Shown: positions 1 to 7,339, counted from the first letter of the stretch. The stretch: DNA of 29,602 nt from JAMDEO01 sp963775295 (GCA_963775295.1 CAVZIK010000004.1:1-29602), one strand, 5' to 3'. Program-made: numbers and translations. Notes: generated by a model not told the origin, from the sequence alone.

Positions 1-5
1 AGCAC

Positions 6-840
6 TCAGCGGCGCAGGCGCTGCCTCTCCCTTCTGGCGCGCTCGCTGCGCTCACGGCTTCTCTTGAACATGTCGAAAGTGTCTTCCTCAAAGTGATAGA
101 CCTTGGCTACATCGATCCGGAAGCGCCGTAGCCAACCGGTGCCATGAAGACCGGCCGCGAGGCCGGCGCCGATAGCCGGACCTATCACGTACACCCAGAA
201 CCCGTTCCAGTCTCCGGAGACGACTGCGGGTGCGAAGCTACGCGCCGGATTCGTACTGGTGCCTGAAAGCGGGGCTTCCACCCATACCATGAGCGCATAA
301 AGAAAGGGGAAGAGCAGCGGCGTGAACCTGCGCGCCGGCCGATGGCCGAGAAGAAGAAAGAGTCCGATGACGAGCGCCGCAGTGGTGGCTGCCTCACCCC
401 CCAGGGCGCTCCACGGACCATAGGCGGGTCCCGGCTGGGTGGCGCCAAACATGATGCTGCGACCGATACCCTGCCAGAGTAGAAGGGGAAGCGCCCCCAG
501 TGCGGCGCCGATAAGCTGCGCGAGCACATATGCGAGCGCCTGCCGGCCCGCCATCACTCGCCGTATCCAGAACGCCATAGATACGATGGGGGTCGATGTG
601 CGCACCGCTCAACCTTCCGAGCGGGGAGACCGCGATCAGTGCGCCGGTGCAACCGAACAAGAAGCCGGTCAACGCCCGCCGCAAGCCGGCACTCGGGATC
701 AGGTTCGCGACCGGACTCCCTTGGCCGAAATTGATGATGACAAAAGAGAGCCCAACCGCTATCAACAACGCGGTCCCGATAGTTTCAGCGAGGAAGACGG
801 GCCACGGGACGCCCAGGATCTCAAACGCCTTGCGCTTCAT
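6..840 (-). pseudogene. Aquaporin / MIP-family channel, frameshifted
   Basis: This is a water or small-solute channel of the major intrinsic protein family in the inner membrane. The N-terminal part, from ATG at 838-840, begins MKRKAFEILGVPWPVF and carries the first membrane segments and the motif SGAHIDP. The frame then changes at a run of five G (588-592, plus strand), after which PIVSMAFWIRR and the remaining segments follow, including the second signature TSTNPARSFAP. Removing one base of the run restores a continuous protein of about 277 aa, normal for the family. The first NPA box would read D-P-I, a departure from Asn-Pro-Ala, while the second is canonical. The C-terminus is an unusually long basic tail rich in Arg, Glu and Ser. 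The start codon overlaps the stop of the SDR gene (ATGA), so the two are translationally coupled. The identification is secure. Whether the frameshift is biological or a sequencing error is open. Confidence 0.85.
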
Positions 841-1682
841 CCACCGGTTCGGAAACCGGGATACAACATCATTCCGCCATCGACGTAGATGGTGGCGCCC
901 GTGACGTAATCGGCAGAATCGGATACAAGCCACGCCGCCACGCGGCCGATGTCCTCCGGTTCTCCCACCCGCCCATACGGGATGAGCTTGAGAAGTTTGG
1001 CCTCCGCTGCCGGGGTATCCCAGGCAGCCCGGTTGATGGGCGTCTTGATAGCTCCCGGCGATATCGCGTTCACACGGATCCGGTACTGGGCCAACTCCTG
1101 AGCCATCGTCTTCACGAGCATTGCGATCCCACCCTTGGACGTCGCGTAGTTGGCGTGCCCCGCCCACGGTATCTCGTCGTGTACCGAGGAGATGCAGACG
1201 ATCTTGCCTGCCGCTCGCGACAGCCCGGCCACAACTCCTCTGCGTACAAACTCGCGGGCGACCTCGCGAGCGCAGAGGAACTGGCCGGTAAGGTTGACGG
1301 ACAGAACAAGATTCCAATCGTCCAGAGTCATCTCAAGGAAGGGGGCATCTCTCTGAAGCCCCGCATTTGCCACAAGAATGTCTATGCTCTCCCAAGCTCC
1401 GCAGACCTCCCGTACCATATCTCGAACGGCGTCCTCTCTGCTGACATCGGCCTGGATCACCAGCGCTTCCCCGCCCGTGGCGAGGATGTCCGCACGCACC
1501 GCTTGCGCCTTGTCCTCTGCATGCGCATAGTTGATCGCCACTTTCGCGCCGGCCGCGGCCATTGCCCGTGCAATGCCGGCCCCGATGCCTGAGTCGCCTC
1601 CCGTGATCAGCGCTCTTTGGCCGTCAAGCGCACGATCTCCCGGCGGGACCGCATGTCCTGGCGTCCGATCGTTCTCGGTCAC
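837..1682 (-). CDS. SDR-family NAD(P)-dependent oxidoreductase (glucose-1-dehydrogenase-like)
   Basis: This is a classical short-chain dehydrogenase/reductase of 281 aa, expected to be cytosolic and to oxidise or reduce an alcohol/carbonyl with NAD(P). The cofactor motif TGGDSGIG is at residues 27-34, NAG at 106-108, the catalytic Ser within ISS at 164-166 and the YATSK motif at 179-183 (Tyr179, Lys183). The C-terminal VTGATIYVDGG is the usual SDR signature. The N-terminal extension of about 20 residues before the Rossmann fold, containing PPGD, resembles the subgroup often annotated glucose-1-dehydrogenase or general-stress oxidoreductase; the substrate cannot be read from the sequence. The start is GTG at 1680-1682, overlapping the TGA of the upstream small ORF (GTGA). 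Its own TGA overlaps the aquaporin ATG. These two overlaps define a three-gene operon. Confidence 0.9.
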   Translation of the reverse strand: MTENDRTPGHAVPPGDRALDGQRALITGGDSGIGAGIARAMAAAGAKVAINYAHAEDKAQAVRADILATGGEALVIQADVSREDAVRDMVREVCGAWESIDILVANAGLQRDAPFLEMTLDDWNLVLSVNLTGQFLCAREVAREFVRRGVVAGLSRAAGKIVCISSVHDEIPWAGHANYATSKGGIAMLVKTMAQELAQYRIRVNAISPGAIKTPINRAAWDTPAAEAKLLKLIPYGRVGEPEDIGRVAAWLVSDSADYVTGATIYVDGGMMLYPGFRTGG

Positions 1683-1903
1683 GAGATCCTCCTCACCCTC
1701 TTCGCGCAGATGTACGCACCATGCGTTGCGTGCTTGACTATTCCCCGTTCCGCGGCGGAACTATCGAAGATCACCTCGCGAACCCCGATCTCGACAGGGC
1801 GGATGGAAGCGTGGCCGGTGGGCCGGCTCTCCTTGGGATCAACGAAGCGCACTAGGAAGATATGGAAGCGAAGATTGGCCTTGACAACGGCTGGCCCTCT
1901 CAT
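1679..1903 (-). CDS. Small protein of unknown function, first gene of the SDR-aquaporin operon
   Basis: A 74-aa basic protein that I do not recognise. It has no membrane segment or signal peptide, two Cys-poor halves and a C-terminal YICAKRVRR stretch. Two observations argue that it is real. Its TGA overlaps the GTG start of the SDR gene, and a good promoter (TTGTCC, 16 bp, TATCAT) lies so close upstream that transcription would start at or within a base or two of the ATG, giving a leaderless mRNA. Consistent with that, no Shine-Dalgarno sequence precedes the ATG. It could be a small regulatory or accessory protein of the operon, and no function is claimed. Confidence 0.5.
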   Translation of the reverse strand: MRGPAVVKANLRFHIFLVRFVDPKESRPTGHASIRPVEIGVREVIFDSSAAERGIVKHATHGAYICAKRVRRIS

Positions 1904-1909
1904 GGAAGG

Positions 1910-1937
1910 ATGATACGCAGCATCAAGCTACGGACAA
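1910..1937 (-). promoter_or_regulatory. Probable sigma-70-type promoter of the SDR-aquaporin operon (leaderless)
   Basis: On the minus strand, TTGTCC (1932-1937) and TATCAT (1910-1915) are separated by 16 bp, matching the consensus at 4/6 and 5/6. Only six bases separate the -10 box from the ATG at 1903, so the transcript should begin at the start codon. Confidence 0.45.
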
Positions 1938-1978
1938 TATGAACTCGGAAGGTAACGCTCTGTAGACACGTTGGTACG

Positions 1979-2020
1979 TCCTGATACGCGGTGAACAGCT
2001 CCAGGGCGGCTTCCTAAACC
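1979..2020 (+). repeat. 42-bp direct repeat, copy 1
   Basis: The 42 bp match 2898-2939 with three mismatches in the same orientation. The two copies flank the HigBA genes. The last 14 bp (CGGCTTCCTAAACC) run into a tRNA-Arg relic, so the repeat may be a scar of integration at a tRNA gene. Confidence 0.75.
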
Positions 2021-2051
2021 TCGTGCGTAGGTTCGAGTCCTACCGGGGGCA
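2007..2051 (+). other. 3' half of a tRNA-Arg(CCU) gene (relic, possible attachment site)
   Basis: The stretch reads as an anticodon loop with CCT (CTTCCTAA), a variable region GTGCG, a perfect T-arm (GTAGG, loop TTCGAGT, CCTAC), and the 3' acceptor strand CGGGGGC followed by A. This corresponds to the 3' half of actinobacterial tRNA-Arg(CCU), which ends CCTACCGGGGGC. No matching 5' acceptor (GCCCCCG) or D-arm lies upstream, and the anticodon stem is imperfect, so it is not a functional tRNA. Three-prime tRNA halves are the typical duplicate left by integrases. No integrase gene is present in this window. Confidence 0.65.
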
Positions 2052-2140
2052 TTGCTGACTGACGCTGACCCGACCCTGTGGCTGGCGCAGACCGGGAAGC
2101 ACCGTGGCACAGCGCTTATTCCAGCTCCCCAAGAGGGTCC

Positions 2141-2169
2141 TTGACTCGTGTAACGTGACGCATTACACT
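2141..2169 (+). promoter_or_regulatory. higBA promoter with embedded inverted repeat (likely HigA operator)
   Basis: TTGACT (2141-2146) and TACACT (2164-2169) lie 17 bp apart. The inverted repeat TGTAA (2149-2153) / TTACA (2163-2167) covers the spacer and the -10 box, which is the expected place for autorepression by the HigA antitoxin. The predicted transcription start falls at about 2176, immediately before the GTG start of higB, so the mRNA is probably leaderless. Confidence 0.6.
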
Positions 2170-2176
2170 GAGAAAT

Positions 2177-2458
2177 GTGATCAAGACGTTCGCTGACGCT
2201 CAGACACAGCAGTTGTATATGACCGGCAAGGCACGCCGCGTACCGCCGGATGTGGCTTCGCGTGCTGCGCGCAAGCTGGAGCAGGTCAATGCCGCCATTC
2301 GGGTGGATGACTTGAGGGTCCCGCCGGGTAATCGGCTACATCCGCTCGGCGGCGACCGTCAGGGGCAGTTCTCGATCTCGGTCAATGATCAATGGCGAAT
2401 CTGCTTCCGGTTCGAAGACGGCGACGCCTACGAGGTTGAGTTCTGCGACTACCACTAG
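2177..2458 (+). CDS. higB: Type II toxin, RelE/HigB family
   Basis: A 93-aa protein of the RelE/HigB ribosome-dependent mRNA interferase fold. The family hallmarks are visible: IKTFADAQTQQLYMTGK at the N-terminus, a middle segment KLEQVNAAIRVDDL, the conserved PGNRLHPLGGDRQGQFSISVNDQWRICF block with the basic and aromatic residues used to bind and cut mRNA on the ribosome, and the terminal VEFCDYH. The toxin gene precedes the antitoxin, the order typical of higBA. GTG at 2177 is the start; the overlapping ATG at 2175 is followed directly by a stop codon. The pair is bounded by 42-bp direct repeats, suggesting that it arrived as a small mobile cassette. Confidence 0.9.
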   Translation: MIKTFADAQTQQLYMTGKARRVPPDVASRAARKLEQVNAAIRVDDLRVPPGNRLHPLGGDRQGQFSISVNDQWRICFRFEDGDAYEVEFCDYH

Positions 2459-2470
2459 AGGTGATGAGTG

Positions 2471-2785
2471 ATGAGTGTTCCAAATGACATCCCCATGAAG
2501 CGGCGACCGACCCATCCAGGTGAGATCCTGCGTGAGGACTTTATGCCCGACTATGGTCTGACGGTCAGCGGTCTCGCGGACCTGCTCGGTGTCTCGCGCC
2601 AGACCGTGAACGAACTTCTTCGGGAGCGGCGCTCAGTGTCTCCAGAGATGGCGCTTCGTCTGTCGGCGCTTTTCGGCAATTCCGCGGAGTTCTGGCTGAA
2701 TCTACAACGCGCTGTCGACCTGTGGGACGCTCGAGCGGTCGCAAGGGCCGATGTGCGGCGCATCAAGCCATTGCGTGTCGCCTGA
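2471..2785 (+). CDS. higA: HigA-family antitoxin, XRE-type DNA-binding protein
   Basis: A 104-aa antitoxin with a helix-turn-helix of the XRE/HigA type: HPGEILREDFMPDYGLTVSG, then LADLLGVSRQTVNELL as the recognition region, then the HigA tail FGNSAEFWLNLQRAVDLWDA. It would neutralise the HigB toxin and repress their shared promoter at the TGTAA/TTACA palindrome. ATG at 2471 is preferred because AGAGGTG at 2457-2463 is correctly spaced; an in-frame GTG lies three bases earlier. It starts 12 bases after the toxin stop, consistent with one transcript. Confidence 0.9.
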   Translation: MSVPNDIPMKRRPTHPGEILREDFMPDYGLTVSGLADLLGVSRQTVNELLRERRSVSPEMALRLSALFGNSAEFWLNLQRAVDLWDARAVARADVRRIKPLRVA

Positions 2786-2806
2786 AGGACAAGTCCTACC
2801 CCATAC

Positions 2807-2865
2807 CCCTTCGCGTACCCCCAACAGGAAGACACGGGGTAGTACGCAATGAACAGGGCGGACTC
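2807..2865 (+). repeat. Bracket repeat, left copy (about 59 bp)
   Basis: The first 23 bp are identical to 14900-14922. The next 36 bp align without gaps to 14923-14958 with 25 matches. Both copies have the same orientation. Read on the minus strand, the identical part (TCCTGTTGGGGGTACG) resembles the 3' end of a tRNA (T-stem, acceptor, discriminator A). Together the copies enclose a 12-kb catabolic cluster. Confidence 0.7.
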
Positions 2866-2897
2866 GGATCCCCAGGCTTTGTGGACGCAGTAGTGAG

Positions 2898-2939
2898 TCC
2901 TGATACGTGGTGAACGGCTCCAGGGCGGCTTCCTGAACC
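2898..2939 (+). repeat. 42-bp direct repeat, copy 2
   Basis: Matches 1979-2020 at 39 of 42 positions, same orientation. After the repeat the tRNA-like sequence is lost, unlike in copy 1. Confidence 0.75.
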
Positions 2940-3051
2940 AGGTACTGAGAGCGAGTCGGAACAGGCTTCGAGTGAGCCGAAGACTACTGTAATCTCGCTG
3001 TCGTCGCTCGGGCTCTATAGCAAAAAGGCACTTGCTACTAGTCTGCTTCGC

Positions 3052-3684
3052 TCACTTAGTCGCGTCAGAGCGCCTTATCGAATCGAGCAGACTGTTCAAG
3101 ATCTTGTCCGCCGTCCCGCCTTCGATGAACTGGCTAAGGCCCTCCAGCAGAGCGAAGTCCTTTGTCCAACCGAGTCCCATGAGACTCCAGCCGACGACTT
3201 CAGGGTCCGCGTCTTGCCGGATGGTGCCCTGGCGCTTTCCCTCCTCGACTATGTTGACGAATCTTTGGAGTATCACCAGCTGGTTCCTACCCATGCGCTC
3301 GGTCAATCCCTCGTTTCGGGCTGCGGTGGCCAGTTCGAAGAGAGGCGTCACCAGCCATTCCTGATCGCAACCTATGTATCTCTCATGCACCCGGCCGCCG
3401 AGCTCGCGCAACCGCTCGAGCATATTGGGGTTGGAAGAGGAGTCCACCCAGGCAAGCGTGCGCTCGAGGAGGATGTCCAGTGCACATTCAAGAATCTCCT
3501 GGCGACCGGAGAAATGGTTGTAGAGCGCGGGGGAGGAAATGCCAGCCGCCTCGGCTATCCGTCGCAGGGTCGCTCCCTGCACCCCATACTGAGATATGAC
3601 CCGTAGCGCGACTGTCGCCACCTGCTCGCGTCTCTCTGCGCCGGTCCAGCGGCCTGGCCTGGCTTCGGTCTTCGCATCGGCCAT
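3052..3684 (-). CDS. TetR/AcrR-family transcriptional regulator
   Basis: A 210-aa repressor-type regulator. The N-terminal helix-turn-helix is clear: ATVALRVISQYGVQGATLRR, then IAEAAGISSPALYNHFSGRQ, then EILECALDILLERTLAW. The C-terminal half is a variable ligand-binding domain containing GLTERMGRNQLVILQRFVNI and GWSLMGLGWTKDFALLEGL. ATG at 3682-3684 is chosen because the HTH follows at normal distance; the open frame continues upstream into the promoter region, where no homology is seen. It is divergent from the hydrolase gene, and an A/T-rich palindrome (3743-3754) lies between them. A closely similar palindrome sits before the substrate-binding protein at 5873. The likely effector is a phenolic substrate or intermediate, by inference from context only. 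Confidence 0.88.
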   Translation of the reverse strand: MADAKTEARPGRWTGAERREQVATVALRVISQYGVQGATLRRIAEAAGISSPALYNHFSGRQEILECALDILLERTLAWVDSSSNPNMLERLRELGGRVHERYIGCDQEWLVTPLFELATAARNEGLTERMGRNQLVILQRFVNIVEEGKRQGTIRQDADPEVVGWSLMGLGWTKDFALLEGLSQFIEGGTADKILNSLLDSIRRSDATK

Positions 3685-3714
3685 GTTTCGCCTCGGTAGG
3701 TGCGGTTGATTCGA

Positions 3715-3754
3715 TTGACATTGTAGCAAGAGGGCGTTATTAATTAGCGATAAT
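3715..3754 (+). promoter_or_regulatory. Hydrolase promoter with TetR-type operator
   Basis: TTGACA (3715-3720), 17-bp spacer, TATTAA (3738-3743), then the perfect inverted repeat ATTA-GCGA-TAAT (3743-3754) at the predicted transcription start. The layout is the same at 5773-5815. Binding there would block the forward promoter. Confidence 0.6.
3720..3728 (-). promoter_or_regulatory. Extended -10 promoter for the TetR gene
   Basis: On the minus strand, TGCTACAAT is an extended -10 box (TGn plus TACAAT, 5/6). No good -35 box is seen. It lies about 35 bases upstream of the ATG, and the palindrome at 3743-3754 is just upstream of it, so the regulator probably controls itself as well. Confidence 0.4.
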
Positions 3755-3781
3755 GAACCGCTGTGCTCAAGGACCGGATTT

Positions 3782-3943
3782 CCGCACCGCTCGGCCCGGG
3801 AGCGGGGCGTCGAGCTTCGGGAGGACTTCCCGGCGCGCGACGACGTCGGCTGGCTCAAATGGATTCTCGTCCAAGACAAGGAGGGCGACATGTCCCTCTC
3901 GGCCGAAGACGTGCCCATCGGTGACTATCCGTTCCAGCCCTGA
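3782..3943 (+). pseudogene. 3' remnant of a fumarate reductase/succinate dehydrogenase-type flavoprotein gene
   Basis: In the frame ending TGA 3941-3943 the translation includes RGVELREDFPARDDVGWLKW followed by ILVQDKEGDMSLSAEDVPIG. The pattern R-x-x-H/E-x-R-E-D-x-P-x-x-D-D-x-x-W-L is the C-terminal signature of the FAD-dependent fumarate reductase/SdhA/adenylylsulfate reductase alpha superfamily. Only about the last 50 residues remain. Upstream, the frame runs into the TetR-hydrolase promoter region without start codon or homology. The stop is 15 bases before the hydrolase ATG. A deletion probably removed most of a flavoprotein gene that once headed this operon, bringing the present promoter next to the hydrolase. 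Confidence 0.6.
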
Positions 3944-3958
3944 CCCTCGGAGGAGACC

Positions 3959-5745
3959 ATGGCCGACGACCGCCAGTACCACGACAGCATGATCAAGGAG
4001 TACGACCTTGCCGTCCCCATGCGTGACGGCATCAACCTGCGCGTAGACGTCTACCGGCCGGCCGCCGCTGGGGCGTTCCCGGTCCTCTATACCTGCGCCA
4101 TGCACAACAAAGATCTGCAGCGCGTCGAGGTGGCCGAGAACCTCAAGGTCGGCCAGCCGGCCTGGTCCACCCAGTGGTACGGGGTCATCGAAGGCGGCGA
4201 TTCCAAACGGTTCGTGGCCAACGGCTACGTGCATGTGATCGGCCAGGTGCGCGGTGGCCACAAGTCCGAGGGCGAACTGTTCGTGGGCGACGACTGGGAT
4301 CACTACGACACCATCGAGTGGATCACCCAGCAGCCCTGGTGCGACGGCAACGTGGGCATGGTAGGCATCTCCGCGTTCGCGGCCGAGCAGTGGCGGGCGG
4401 CAGCTCAGGGTCACCCGGCACTCAAGGCCATCTTCCCGTTCGACAGCGGGGGCTGCTACGGCGGCCTTGAGGGCTTCCGCGACCAGCACCCGGGAGGCGT
4501 CATCCAGACCATGCCCTACCACATCGGTCTGTTCAACTCCCTGCGCACCCACATCGGCACCCCGCCGGAGCTGCCGCCGCCGGTCCAAGCCGCGTGGGAA
4601 GCGGCGATGCGTAACCCCGACTACATGATGTACGTGAACCTGTACAACATCTTGACGATGCGTGGCCAGCGGGACGCCGGCATGTTCTATCCCCTGCTCT
4701 TCCCGTTCGAACGCCCGGGGACCATCGAGGCGACCGAAGAGATCTTCAAGAAGATCAAAATCCCGTTCGTCTGCGGCGCCTTCGAGGGCGCTTACACCTA
4801 CAAGATGCACTGGCAGGGAGCGCAACACTTCTTCGCCGGCGTCGACCAGCCGCACAAGCACCTCTTCGCCACCCCGCCCGCCCATGCCGAGCGCCCGCTG
4901 CATGAGTGGCACGACGAGATCCTCCGCTGGTACGACCACTGGCTCAAGGGTATCGACAACGGCGTGGACCGGACCCGGCCGTGCGAATGTGGATCCAGGG
5001 CGAGAACAAGTGGCGTACCTTCGACGGCTGGCCGGTCCCCGAGACCCAGTGGACCAAGTTCTACCTGCACAGCTGGGAGAAGCTCAGCACCAAGGGCCAC
5101 CTGCCGGCTGCGCACACCTACATCAACGAGCCGCCGGACGCCTTCGTCCAGATGCCGCCCACCCAGACCAACACGATCGAGCGGCTGCGCTACGTCACCG
5201 AGCCCCTCGCGGACCCGCTGCTCATCGCCGGGCCCATCTCGCTGACCTTCTGGGCCTCCCTCGACGAGGACGACACCAACTGGATCGTCATCCTCAAGGA
5301 CCTCGGCCCGGACGTATCGGTGCAGACCGCCCGCCCCGGCGAGCGCGAAGTGCCGGCCGGCCTGCCGGAGCGCGAACTCACGCGGGGCTGGCTCAAGGCT
5401 TCCTACCGGGAAGTCGATCCGGAGCGGACCAAACCCTGGAAGCCGTGGCACACGCTGAGCCCCCAGACCATCCGGCCGGTCGTGCCGGGCGAGATCAACG
5501 AGTATCAGGTGGAGATTCTTTCGACGGCCAACCTGTTCGAGAAGGGGCACCGCATCTGCCTGGAGATCACCAGCCTGGACCTGGCGGAAGGCGTGGCCGG
5601 CGAGACTCATGCCGAGTACATCCCCAACCACGTCTGCTCGAGCAGGACGGTGCTGCATAAGGTGTTCCACAACGCGGAGCACCCTTCCCATCTGCTGTTG
5701 CCGGTGATACCGCTGGAGCAGAAACGGGCAGCGACGGAGGTGTGA
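3959..5745 (+). pseudogene. CocE/NonD (X-Pro dipeptidyl-peptidase S15) alpha/beta hydrolase, frameshifted
   Basis: This is a cytosolic serine hydrolase of the cocaine-esterase-like family, which cleaves esters or amides. The first frame (from ATG 3959, preceded by GGAGGAG at 3949-3955) gives the alpha/beta-hydrolase domain. The nucleophile elbow GMVGISAF places Ser138. The His candidate is H309 in PPAHAE, followed by the family motif WYDHWLKGIDNG. The acid position reads GAFEGAY (Glu276) where the family usually has Asp. The frame changes near 4965-4985, and the C-terminal jelly-roll domain follows in another frame (VRMWIQGENKW to PLLIAGPISLTFWASLDEDD to ATEV, stop 5743-5745). Both frames together give about 595 aa, the usual family length, so one base is missing or extra. 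In context it might release phenolics from esters; that is inference. Confidence 0.82.
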
Positions 5746-5772
5746 TGGCGGATTCGTCCGCGGAGCGCGGAG

Positions 5773-5815
5773 TTGACCCGCTGGGATGCCAGCGCTATTA
5801 ATTAATGCGGATTAA
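5773..5815 (+). promoter_or_regulatory. Substrate-binding-protein promoter with TetR-type operator
   Basis: TTGACC (5773-5778), 17-bp spacer, TATTAA (5796-5801), then the palindrome TTAAT-GCGG-ATTAA (5802-5815) covering the predicted start of transcription. The arrangement copies that at 3715-3754, which points to control by the same regulator. The 5' leader to the ATG at 5873 is about 65 bases. Confidence 0.6.
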
Positions 5816-5872
5816 CCACGGCCAGGCGCCGTTCGGGGCTGAGAAGAAAACGACCACGACCAGGGAGGGGCT

Positions 5873-7339
5873 ATGAGCGCGGGGTCTTGCAGTCGTCGAG
5901 AATTCTTGAAGATCGTGGGCGGAGCCACCGCTGCGCTAGGGATAGGCGGAGGGGTGGCGGGGCTGGTGGCGGGCTGCGGGGGCGAGACGGCCACCACCAC
6001 GACCGCCGCTCCGGAGACCACCGCGCCTGCCGCTGCGGCAACCACCACGACTGCCGGGAATGGCACCACGAGCAGCGCCGCCCCGGAGAGCACCACGACC
6101 ACAGCCGGAGTAGAGAGCGGCCGGGAGGTCAAGATCGGTGTTGTCTCTCCGCAGACCGGTCCCCTCGCCGTGTTCGGGATCGCCGACAAGTGGTCTTCCG
6201 ACCTGGCCAACAGAACCATGAACGGCGGAGTGGTGCTGGGCGACGGCAAGGAACACCCTATCAGCATGGTGTTCCGTGATACGCAATCAGATTCGAACCG
6301 GGCCGCCCAGGTCACCGGTGATCTCATCAGCAACGACAAAGTCGACATCATTGCGGTGTCCGGCTCGCCCGATACCGTCCTTCCGGCTGCGGACACCGCG
6401 GAGGCTATGGGGACGCCGCTCCTCAGTGTGTTCTGTCCGTGGTCGGCCTTCGTATTCGCCCGAGGCGGCGCCATGGACAAGCCGTTCAAATGGACCTACG
6501 GCCATCTTCTCGGCCTCGAGCAGGCGTGCGCCGACATGGCGGACATCTTCGGCAAGACGCCGACCAACAAGAAGGTCGGGTTCATGGCTATGAACAACGC
6601 CGACGGGATGGCGTGGGTCGACCCGAAGACCGGGGCTCCGCCCTATCTCCAGCCGGCCGGTTATACGCTGGTGATCCCCTCGCAGTACACCCCGGGCGCT
6701 GAGGACTTCACCGCGCAGATCGGTCAGTTCAAGAAGGAAGGCTGCGAGATCCTCACCGGGGCCATGATGACCCCTGACTTCACCAACTTCTGGAAGCAGA
6801 GCCTGCAGCAAGGCTTCAAGCCCGCGGTGGCGAGCATGGCGCTGGCGCTGGGCTTCCCGCAGGCGGCCGAGGCGGTCGGTCCGAGCGTGTACGGCCTCAT
6901 CGGTCCGGACGGCTCGTGGCATCCCACCTTCCCGTTCAAGGACTCGCTCACCGGCATGAGCTGCCAGGAACTGGCCGATGACTACGAAAAGACCACCAAC
7001 AGCCAGTGGACCGGCGCCATCGGCGGGCACGCCAAGGTCAGCTGGGCGGTGGACGTGCTGACCCGCGCCGCCAGCGTCGACGACAAAGAGGCGATCCTTG
7101 CGGCGATCAAGAGCTCGAAGCTGGAGACCATACTCGGTCCCATCGACATGACCAGACCCGTCGACGCGAACCCCGGCGACCCGGCCGGAACGCGGCCGCA
7201 TCCGAACATCACCAAGCCGGTGATGACCGGGCAGCAATGGGTCAAGGGCAGCAAGTGGCCTTACGAGTGCGTCGTCGTCAGCAACGCGCTGGCGCCGATG
7301 GTGCCGGTGGTGCCTCTGCAGCCGATGAAGTACTCGTAG
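5873..7339 (+). CDS. Branched-chain-amino-acid-type ABC transporter substrate-binding lipoprotein (Peripla_BP_6)
   Basis: A 488-aa extracellular solute-binding protein of the LivJ/LivK (amino acid/amide and aromatic acid) class. The N-terminus carries a Tat-type signal (SRREFLK, Arg8-Arg9) ending in a lipobox LVAGC with Cys35, so it is exported folded and lipid-anchored. A Thr/Ala/Ser-rich linker of about 45 residues follows. The binding domain starts with REVKIGVVSPQTGPLAVFGI and ends with KWPYECVVVSNALAPM. Proteins of this class also bind phenolic acids, which would suit the catabolic setting. No permease or ATPase genes are in the window, so the rest of the transporter is elsewhere or lost. 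ATG at 5873 follows GGGAGGGG at good spacing. The promoter at 5773-5815 shares its operator design with the hydrolase gene. The gene is intact, unlike both of its neighbours. Confidence 0.92.
   Translation: MSAGSCSRREFLKIVGGATAALGIGGGVAGLVAGCGGETATTTTAAPETTAPAAAATTTTAGNGTTSSAAPESTTTTAGVESGREVKIGVVSPQTGPLAVFGIADKWSSDLANRTMNGGVVLGDGKEHPISMVFRDTQSDSNRAAQVTGDLISNDKVDIIAVSGSPDTVLPAADTAEAMGTPLLSVFCPWSAFVFARGGAMDKPFKWTYGHLLGLEQACADMADIFGKTPTNKKVGFMAMNNADGMAWVDPKTGAPPYLQPAGYTLVIPSQYTPGAEDFTAQIGQFKKEGCEILTGAMMTPDFTNFWKQSLQQGFKPAVASMALALGFPQAAEAVGPSVYGLIGPDGSWHPTFPFKDSLTGMSCQELADDYEKTTNSQWTGAIGGHAKVSWAVDVLTRAASVDDKEAILAAIKSSKLETILGPIDMTRPVDANPGDPAGTRPHPNITKPVMTGQQWVKGSKWPYECVVVSNALAPMVPVVPLQPMKYS

Larger units (their letters stand above)
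2786..3051. other. Gene-free stretch holding two repeat copies
   Basis: No coding region is supported here. The stretch contains the second copy of the 42-bp repeat (2898-2939) and the left copy of the longer bracket repeat (2807-2865). The remainder up to the TetR stop codon shows nothing recognisable. Confidence 0.7.

Noticed and set aside
3767..4939. A 390-aa open frame antisense to the hydrolase
   Set aside because: Composition is that of a high-GC shadow frame (Val, Gly, Leu, Arg rich), and the sense strand has clear hydrolase motifs.
5744..5800. An 18-codon ORF overlapping the hydrolase stop (GTGATG)
   Set aside because: It lies across the promoter of the next gene and has no recognisable content.
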